A DNA stretch of 64,000 nucleotides. It comes from Streptomyces sp. NRRL WC-3618 (GTDB lineage: Bacteria > Actinomycetota > Actinomycetes > Streptomycetales > Streptomycetaceae). A program made the translations under genes and the position numbers. The stretch lies in NCBI RefSeq assembly GCF_001280005.1, contig NZ_LGDW01000028.1:71659-135658 (forward strand), read 5' to 3'. Shown here in pieces: positions 58,287-64,000 of the stretch. Position 1 is the stretch's first letter. Each line of letters starts with the position of its first letter. The notes under the pieces were generated by a model. The model saw only the letters and a list, made by a program, of their open reading frames with translations. It ran no database searches and was not told where the DNA came from.

Positions 58287-60095
58287 GTGCGTACGTCCAT
58301 CGCCACCGTGTCGCTCAGCGGCTCACTGACCGAGAAGCTCACGGCTGCCTCCCGGGCCGGCTTCGACGGGGTCGAGATCTTCGAGAACGACCTGCTCGCC
58401 AGCCCCCTCACCCCCGAGGAGATCCGCGCCCGCTGCGCCGACCTCGGGCTCACCATCGACCTCTACCAGCCGATGCGTGACATCGAGGCGGTGCCCGAGG
58501 ACGAGTTCGCCCGCAACCTGCGTCGCGCCCGGCACAAGTTCGAGCTGATGCGGCGGCTCGGCACCGACACCGTCCTCGTCTGCTCCAGCGTCTCCCCGCT
58601 CGCCCTCGACGACGACGCCCTCGCCGCCGCCCAGCTGAGCCGACTGGCCGACCTGGCAGAGGAGTTCGGCGTCCGCGTCGCCTACGAGGCGCTCGCCTGG
58701 GGGCGGCACGTCAGTACGTACGACCACGCCTGGAGCATCGTCGAGGCGGCCGGCCATCCCGCGCTCGGCACCTGCCTCGACAGCTTTCACATCCTGTCCC
58801 GGGGCTCGGACCCCAAGGGGATCGAGGACATCCCCGGCGAGAAGATCTTCTTCCTCCAGCTCGCCGACGCCCCGCTGCTCGCCATGGACGTACTGCAGTG
58901 GAGCCGCCACTACCGCTGCTTCCCCGGGCAGGGCGGCTTCGACATCGCGGGTCTGCTGCGACACGTCGTCCGGGCCGGATACGCCGGTCCGCTCTCCCTC
59001 GAAGTCTTCAACGACGTGTTCCGGCAGGCCGAGGCCGGACCCACCGCCGTCGACGCCCGGCGCTCCCTGCTGGTCCTCCAGGAGAGCGTCGGCCTCGCCC
59101 GGCTGCCCGAACCCGTCCTCCCCACCGGTATCGCCTTCGCCGAACTCGTCACCCCCGACGCACAGCCCGTCTCGGCGGTCCTCGGCGCCCTCGGCCTCAC
59201 CCGTACGGCACGCCACCGCAGCAAGCCCGTCGACCTCTGGGAGCGCGGCGACGCCCGCATCCTCGTCAACACCGGACCGGCCGCCCGACGCGACGGCACC
59301 GGACTCGCCGCCGTCGGCCTGGAGTCACCGGACCCCGAGGGCGCCGCCCGCCGGGCCGAGGCCCTGCTCGCCCCGGTCCTTCCCCGCCGCCGGGGCCCGC
59401 AGGACGCCCCGCTCGACGCGGTGGCCGCCCCCGACGGCACGGAACTCTTCTTCTGCGCCACGGATCGTCCCGAACTCCCCGACTGGCGCACCGACTTCGA
59501 GCCCCTCGATGCTCCCGGGGTCGAGGCCGGGGCCGGGACCGGGGCGGGGGTGGAGCGCATCGACCACCTGGCCCTCACCCAGCCCTGGCACCACTTCGAC
59601 GAGGCCGCCCTCTTCCACCGCAGCGTGCTCGGGCTGCACGGCCAGGAGAGCGTCGACGTCGCCGACCCGTACGGGCTCTTCCGCAGCCGGGCCGTCACCA
59701 ACTCCGGTGGCAGCGTACGCGTCGCGCTCGCCGTCGGCCCCGCGCCCAGCGAGGACGAGACCCGCGCCCAGCACATCGCGCTGGCCACCGACGATGTGGT
59801 GGCCGCCGCCCGGCGCTTCCGGGCGGCGGGCGGCAGTCTGCTGCCGATGCCCGCGAACTACTACGACGACCTGGCCGCCCGATACGGCTTCACCGAGGGC
59901 GAGTTGGCGACGTACCGGGACCTCGGCATCCTCTACGACCGTGACGCACAGGGCGAGTTCAGGCACTGCTACACACGGACCGTGGGCCGCGTCTTCTTCG
60001 AACTGGTCCAGCGTGACGGCGGCTACCAGGGCTACGGCGCCCAGAACGCCCCGGTGCGGCTCGCCGCCCAGCACGCGCAACGCCCCCTCCGCTGA
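58287..60095 (+). CDS. 3-dehydroshikimate dehydratase: isomerase-like barrel fused to HPPD-like domain
   Basis: A 602-residue two-domain protein. The N-terminal xylose-isomerase-like TIM barrel (about 1-275) has YEALAWGRH, DSFHILSRGSD, FFLQLADAP and LSLEVFNDVF, the metal-site pattern of 3-dehydroshikimate dehydratase (QuiC/AsbF). The C-terminal part (about 285-590) resembles 4-hydroxyphenylpyruvate dioxygenase (IDHLALTQPWHHFDEAALF, FFELVQRDGGYQGYGAQNAP). Such fusions make protocatechuate from 3-dehydroshikimate in Pseudomonas and actinomycetes. GTG 58287 is preceded by AGAGG. It follows shikimate dehydrogenase by 103 bases of repeats. Confidence 0.92.
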   Translation: MRTSIATVSLSGSLTEKLTAASRAGFDGVEIFENDLLASPLTPEEIRARCADLGLTIDLYQPMRDIEAVPEDEFARNLRRARHKFELMRRLGTDTVLVCSSVSPLALDDDALAAAQLSRLADLAEEFGVRVAYEALAWGRHVSTYDHAWSIVEAAGHPALGTCLDSFHILSRGSDPKGIEDIPGEKIFFLQLADAPLLAMDVLQWSRHYRCFPGQGGFDIAGLLRHVVRAGYAGPLSLEVFNDVFRQAEAGPTAVDARRSLLVLQESVGLARLPEPVLPTGIAFAELVTPDAQPVSAVLGALGLTRTARHRSKPVDLWERGDARILVNTGPAARRDGTGLAAVGLESPDPEGAARRAEALLAPVLPRRRGPQDAPLDAVAAPDGTELFFCATDRPELPDWRTDFEPLDAPGVEAGAGTGAGVERIDHLALTQPWHHFDEAALFHRSVLGLHGQESVDVADPYGLFRSRAVTNSGGSVRVALAVGPAPSEDETRAQHIALATDDVVAAARRFRAAGGSLLPMPANYYDDLAARYGFTEGELATYRDLGILYDRDAQGEFRHCYTRTVGRVFFELVQRDGGYQGYGAQNAPVRLAAQHAQRPLR

Positions 60096-60117
60096 GGAGA
60101 GTTACCGCAGACCGGAC

Positions 60118-61587
60118 TCACTGCCGGGCGACGCTCCTGCTCACCCCGGCGATGACGGTCGTGGCCAGGATCCAGCCGGTCAGGATAAGGACGTACGACA
60201 GGAACTGGTACCCGCCCGTCGGCGCGAAGGCCCCCTCCTGGCCGAAGGAGATCACCGGGAGCAGTAGGTCGAGGGTGTAGAAGACCGGGTTGAACTGCGG
60301 GGCCTCGTCGGCGTTGAGCGGGCTCGGGTGACGCAGGGCGAACGCGATCGAGCCCACCGCCAGCAGCGACAACAGCCAGACGGCGGCACGCAGCGGGCGG
60401 AAGCCGTAGCCGACGGTCGTGTCCTGGAGGTGGCCCCATGTCCGGCCGAGCCAGGGGAGGGTGGCCCGGTGTCTGCGCAGCTTGGCGAGCTGGACCCGGC
60501 GGGCCGCGCCCTCGTCGCCCCCATGACGGTATGCGGCGGCCAACTGTTCGTAGGCGTACGGGACATAGCCGTCGCCGTCGCGCTCCAGCAGGGACAGACG
60601 GCGGTCGGCCGGCTCGTGCGGATTCAGCGCCGTGTAGCTGAGGTTGTTGAAGAGCACCTCGCCCGGGGCGACCCCCGACTCGAAGCCCAGGACGTCGATC
60701 CGGGAGCGGCGCAGATGCAGCCTGCCCTCGATGGGCTCGCACCGGTACAGCCACAGCTCACCGATGGTGCAACTGCTGGCCCGCAGAGCGGTACCGCCGG
60801 GGTTGGACAGCCGCGCCCCGGTGAAGTCGACAGATCCCGCGATCCGGGAGCCGCGCAGGTCGACGATTCCCCGGGTACGCAGGTTCCGCGCCCGTATGTC
60901 GGCCCGTACATCGAGGGAGCGCGCGCACAGCGCATGCCCGCCGGGGTTGCTCAGGTCGGAGTCGTCCAGGGTGATTGACCCGCCCACCGTGGCACCCTCG
61001 AGCCGTGTCTCGCCCCGCACGCGCAGCCCCGGGGCCGCGAACCCGTCGCCGAGGACGGACTGATGGAGTTGGAGCACCGGCACGGACGGGTCGGACGTGG
61101 TGAGTTCGGCGCCGTCCAGGAAGAGCGCGCCCGCGATCTCCGCACCGCCCAGCCGCACCGGCCCCCGCACCCGGCAGCGGCTCATGCGCAGCGGGCCGTC
61201 GATCCGCGTACTCGCGAGGTTGACCGAGGGGATCACCGAGCCCCGCAGATTCAGCTGGCGCAGCCGGGTGCCGTAGAGGTCGGGAGCCTCGTCGAAGTGG
61301 CAGTACCGCAGATGGATCGGGTGGTCCACGATCGCGTACATCAGGTTCAGATGCCCGGTGACACGGGCGCCCGACAGCCTCAGTCTGGGGATCTCGCCCG
61401 CCAGTTGGGGGGCGCTGAGCAGCAGGGCCCTCAGCACCGAGGCGCGTACGGTCCGCTCCGGCCCCCAGTCGGAGCCGGTGGCCGGGTTGTCGGCCTCGGC
61501 CTCACCCTCGCGGAAGTCCACGGGCTCCCCCTTGGGGAAGGCCCGCCACACCCGCTCCTCGGCCGCCGTCAGATCGTTGATCTCCAT
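60118..61587 (-). CDS. pentapeptide-repeat-like protein with C-terminal membrane helices
   Basis: A 489-residue protein. Residues about 45-345 form a right-handed beta-helix of degenerate pentapeptide-like repeats (RLRQLNLRGSVIPSVNLAS, SDLSNPGGHALCARSLD, LSNPGGTALRASSC), and residues 395-480 include three or four hydrophobic segments (AAVWLLSLLAVGSIAFAL, GYQFLSYVLILTGWIL). It resembles actinobacterial oxidoreductase-annotated 'membrane-associated oxidoreductase' proteins whose function is unknown. It stands alone between the dehydratase and the phosphatase gene. Confidence 0.85.
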   Translation of the reverse strand: MEINDLTAAEERVWRAFPKGEPVDFREGEAEADNPATGSDWGPERTVRASVLRALLLSAPQLAGEIPRLRLSGARVTGHLNLMYAIVDHPIHLRYCHFDEAPDLYGTRLRQLNLRGSVIPSVNLASTRIDGPLRMSRCRVRGPVRLGGAEIAGALFLDGAELTTSDPSVPVLQLHQSVLGDGFAAPGLRVRGETRLEGATVGGSITLDDSDLSNPGGHALCARSLDVRADIRARNLRTRGIVDLRGSRIAGSVDFTGARLSNPGGTALRASSCTIGELWLYRCEPIEGRLHLRRSRIDVLGFESGVAPGEVLFNNLSYTALNPHEPADRRLSLLERDGDGYVPYAYEQLAAAYRHGGDEGAARRVQLAKLRRHRATLPWLGRTWGHLQDTTVGYGFRPLRAAVWLLSLLAVGSIAFALRHPSPLNADEAPQFNPVFYTLDLLLPVISFGQEGAFAPTGGYQFLSYVLILTGWILATTVIAGVSRSVARQ

Positions 61588-61703
61588 CCGGGCGACTCTG
61601 ACGCGCCACGGACACCCATGTCAATCGGGTCCAGGGACAACACCCCGGACCCGATCGCCACTTCAGTTGCCCCGAACCAGCAGGCGTCTCAACCACGCGT
61701 CTG

Positions 61704-62288
61704 TCAAAGGGAGTTCCACTCCGCGATCACCGGCCGGTCGTGCTCCGCGGAGAGCCTGCTGACCGTGCCCGTGGCGAGCTGGAACAGCCGTCCGTCGGCG
61801 GGCGGCAGCCCGAGGTAACGGGCTGTCAGCACACGCAGGAAGTGCCCGTGCGCCACGAGGATCACGTCGCCCTCCCCGAGCGCGTCCTTGAGGTGGGCCA
61901 GGACGCGGTCCGCGCGCCGGCCCACCTCGTCGGGCGACTCGCCGGGGTGCCCGGCCGGACCGTGCGGTACCCCGTCCGTGAACAGGAACCAGCCGGGCCG
62001 GGTGCGCTGGATCTCGTGGGTCGTCAGACCCTCGTACCCGCCGTAGTCCCACTCGTGCAGGTCCGGATCGACCAACGCCCCGGACACGCCGGCGAGTTCG
62101 GCGGTGCGGACCGCGCGGGCGAGCGGGCTGGTGACGACGCGTGCGAAGGTCCGTCCGGCGAGGAGCGGGGCGAGGGACCTCGCCTGCTCCTCGCCGTGCG
62201 GGGTGAGGGGCAGGTCGGTCCAGCTGGTGTGCTGTCCCGACGCGCTCCACTCGGTCTCGCCGTGGCGGACCAGGAGAAGGTCACCCAC
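61704..62288 (-). CDS. histidine phosphatase (phosphoglycerate-mutase-like)
   Basis: A 194-residue enzyme of the branch-1 histidine phosphatase superfamily. The phosphorylated His is in LLVRHGETEWS (His9), partner Arg and Glu in TSPLARAVRTAELAG and LHEWDYGGYEGLT, and the second His in LVAHGHFLRVL. It may be a general sugar- or metabolite-phosphatase. Eight bases separate it from gnd on the same strand, with pgi upstream, so it is part of a pentose-phosphate operon and may act on sugar phosphates. Confidence 0.94.
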   Translation of the reverse strand: MGDLLLVRHGETEWSASGQHTSWTDLPLTPHGEEQARSLAPLLAGRTFARVVTSPLARAVRTAELAGVSGALVDPDLHEWDYGGYEGLTTHEIQRTRPGWFLFTDGVPHGPAGHPGESPDEVGRRADRVLAHLKDALGEGDVILVAHGHFLRVLTARYLGLPPADGRLFQLATGTVSRLSAEHDRPVIAEWNSL

Positions 62289-62295
62289 GGTTTTG

Positions 62296-63138
62296 CTACT
62301 CCTTGGACTCGACGGCGTGGCCGCCGAACTGGTTGCGCAGCGCCGCGATCATCTTCATCTGTGGTGAGTCGTCCTGCCGGGACGCGAACCGGGCGAAGAG
62401 GGAGGCCGTGATCGCGGGCAGCGGCACGGAGTTGTCGACGGCCGCCTCGACCGTCCACCGGCCCTCGCCGGAGTCCTGCGCGAACCCGCGCAGCCGCTCC
62501 AGGTGCTCGTCCTCGTCGAGGGCGTTGACCGCCAGGTCGAGCAGCCAGGAACGGATGACCGTCCCGTCCTGCCAGGACCGGAAGACCTCGCGCACGTCCG
62601 TGACGGAGTCGACCTTCTCCAGCAGCTCCCAGCCCTCGGCGTAGGCCTGCATCATGGCGTACTCGATGCCGTTGTGGACCATCTTCGAGAAGTACGGACC
62701 CTCCGGCTTCAGCGCCTCGAAGATCGGCTGAAGCCGCTCGACGTGCGCCTTGTCGCCGCCGACCATCAGGGCGTAGCCGTTCTGCAGCCCCCACACGCCG
62801 CCGGAGACCCCGGCGTCGACGAAGCCGATGTCCTTGGTGCCCAGCTCCTCGGCGTGCTTCTCGTCGTCCGTCCAGCGCGAGTTGCCGCCGTCGACGACGG
62901 TGTCCCCCGCGTCCAGGAGGCCGCCGAGCTCGTCGACGACGGACTGGGTCGCGGCACCGGCCGGGACCATCACCCAGACCACGCGCGGTGCTTCGAGCTG
63001 CTCGACCAGCTCGGCGAGGCTGCTCACGTCGGAGACCTCGGGGTTGCGGTCGTAGCCGATGACGGTGTGGCCGGCACGGCGGATGCGCTCGCGCATGTTG
63101 CCGCCCATCTTGCCGAGACCGATCAGACCAATCTGCAT
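62296..63138 (-). CDS. gnd: 6-phosphogluconate dehydrogenase, short (NAD-type) form
   Basis: A 280-residue decarboxylating dehydrogenase converting 6-phosphogluconate to ribulose-5-phosphate. The nucleotide motif is IGLIGLGKMGGNM, then DGGNSRWTDDEKHAEEL and the catalytic VSGGVWGLQNGYALMVGG and KMVHNGIEYAMMQAYAEG. This is the short form typical of Gram-positive NAD-dependent enzymes, compared with about 470 residues for E. coli Gnd. It starts one base after the pgi stop (TGA-C-ATG) and is tightly coupled with it. Confidence 0.95.
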   Translation of the reverse strand: MQIGLIGLGKMGGNMRERIRRAGHTVIGYDRNPEVSDVSSLAELVEQLEAPRVVWVMVPAGAATQSVVDELGGLLDAGDTVVDGGNSRWTDDEKHAEELGTKDIGFVDAGVSGGVWGLQNGYALMVGGDKAHVERLQPIFEALKPEGPYFSKMVHNGIEYAMMQAYAEGWELLEKVDSVTDVREVFRSWQDGTVIRSWLLDLAVNALDEDEHLERLRGFAQDSGEGRWTVEAAVDNSVPLPAITASLFARFASRQDDSPQMKMIAALRNQFGGHAVESKE

Positions 63139-63139
63139 G

Positions 63140-64000
63140 TCAGTTCACTTCCTGAGCGTCACGAAGAGTGCGGTACGTGGCCACGAGGGCGGCGGTGGAG
63201 GAGTCGAGGCCGGGGACGTCGGCCCCCGTGGTGAGCGCGGGCTCGATGCGCTTGGCGAGGACCTTGCCCAGCTCGACGCCCCACTGGTCGAACGAGTCGA
63301 TGTTCCAGACGGCGCCCTGGACGAACACCTTGTGCTCGTACAGCGCGATCAACTGGCCCAGCACGGAGGGGGTCAGCTCGCGGGCGAGGACGGTGGTCGT
63401 CGGGTGGTTGCCCCGGAACGTCTTGTGGGCGACCAGTTCCTCCGGCACCCCTTCCGCACGGACCTCCTCCGGCGTCTTCCCGAAGGCCAGTGCCTGCGTC
63501 TGCGCGAAGAAGTTGGCCATCAACAGGTCGTGCTGGCCCTTGAGTTCGTCGCTCAGTTCCGCGACCGGTTCGGCGAACCCGATGAAGTCCGCCGGGATGA
63601 GCTTCGTCCCCTGGTGGATCAACTGGTAGTAGGCGTGCTGCCCGTTGGTGCCGGGCGTGCCCCACACCACGGGCCCGGTCTCCCACTCGACCGGGTTGCC
63701 GTCACGGTCGACCGACTTGCCGTTGGACTCCATGTCCAACTGCTGCAAGTAGGCGGTGAACTTGGAGAGGTAGTGGCTGTAGGGCAGTACGGCGTGCGAC
63801 TGGGCGTCGAAGAAGTTCCCGTACCAGATGCCCAACAGGCCCAGTAGCAGCGGCGCGTTGGCCTCCGCGGGAGCCGTGCGGAAGTGGTCGTCGACCAGCG
63901 AGAACCCGTCCAGCATCTCCCGGAACCGCTCCGGCCCGATCGCGATCATCAGCGACAGCCCGATCGCCGAGTCGAACGAGTAGCGCCCGCCGACCCAGTC
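63140..64000 (-). CDS. pgi: glucose-6-phosphate isomerase (5' end outside window)
   Basis: The 286 visible C-terminal residues include [16 protein letters not shown], the catalytic region [19 protein letters not shown] with Glu and His motifs, and [16 protein letters not shown], all diagnostic of PGI. It interconverts glucose- and fructose-6-phosphate. It is cut off by the right edge; about 260 N-terminal residues lie outside. It precedes gnd and the phosphatase in a likely operon. Confidence 0.96.
   Translation of the reverse strand, partial: DWVGGRYSFDSAIGLSLMIAIGPERFREMLDGFSLVDDHFRTAPAEANAPLLLGLLGIWYGNFFDAQSHAVLPYSHYLSKFTAYLQQLDMESNGKSVDRDGNPVEWETGPVVWGTPGTNGQHAYYQLIHQGTKLIPADFIGFAEPVAELSDELKGQHDLLMANFFAQTQALAFGKTPEEVRAEGVPEELVAHKTFRGNHPTTTVLARELTPSVLGQLIALYEHKVFVQGAVWNIDSFDQWGVELGKVLAKRIEPALTTGADVPGLDSSTAALVATYRTLRDAQEVN

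Overview
The window is high-GC DNA (roughly 70%) with strong G/C bias at third codon positions, GTG and TTG starts, many 4-base ATGA/GTGA gene overlaps and rare TTA codons. Together with the gene set (ROK regulators, Hrd-type sigma factor, an OFA-type transporter with its small subunit, many secreted enzymes) this points to a Streptomyces chromosome, probably an arm-side conserved region rather than a mobile island. I see no rRNA, CRISPR array, phage or insertion sequence; one tRNA-Leu (anticodon GAG) is present at 24722-24806.

Layout. 1-10 kb: truncated acyl-CoA synthetase, LysR regulator divergent from a bile-acid/Na+ symporter-family gene, secreted sialidase, MarR regulator with twin operators, fdhD, an OFA-family MFS transporter plus its 49-residue small subunit, and a KAS III-like enzyme. 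10-24 kb: a sugar regulon with a ROK regulator, a ribose-type ABC transporter, a Gfo/Idh/MocA oxidoreductase, a sugar isomerase/epimerase, a secreted PQQ-type sugar dehydrogenase with PKD and carbohydrate-binding domains, a secreted ThuA + 3-keto-disaccharide hydrolase protein, EboE and a Tat-exported isomerase; this looks like oxidative (3-keto) glycoside breakdown. 24-31 kb: decayed GntR/FCD fragment, tRNA-Leu, transhydrogenase, YhgE/SNG1-like membrane protein, group-2 sigma factor, a small conserved actinobacterial protein, and a CooC/ParA-like ATPase. 31-36 kb: leaderless acetyltransferase gene, Ni/peptide-type binding lipoprotein, fused permease and MFS exporter, with two Zur/Fur-like palindromes nearby.

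36-45 kb holds the most unusual system: galU, a CDP-alcohol phosphatidyltransferase, a zinc-type dehydrogenase, a 6-pyruvoyltetrahydropterin synthase homologue lacking its catalytic residues, a GT4 glycosyltransferase, a methyltransferase, a flippase-like membrane protein, a creatininase-family deformylase candidate and a GTP cyclohydrolase II paralogue with Met where the usual enzyme has Tyr. The predicted route starts from GTP by way of the formylated pyrimidine FAPy and ends in an unknown glycosylated, possibly membrane-linked, product. 45-50 kb: an operon of an ornithine cyclodeaminase/ketimine reductase, an FAD amine oxidase and both fungal-type saccharopine dehydrogenases, suggesting lysine/pipecolate metabolism. 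50-54 kb: serine hydrolase, drug-efflux MFS with its TetR regulator, secreted PQQ-propeller protein. 54-60 kb: shikimate/quinate catabolism (MHS transporter, TetR, shikimate dehydrogenase, 3-dehydroshikimate dehydratase fused to an HPPD-like domain). 60-64 kb: pentapeptide-repeat-like membrane protein, phosphoglycerate-mutase-like phosphatase, gnd and truncated pgi.

A recurring structural feature is the abundance of short tandem duplications that begin at, or just after, stop codons (at least eleven genes), plus three larger degenerate triplications of gene ends. Two genes for secreted proteins carry early TTA codons and are probably bldA-dependent.
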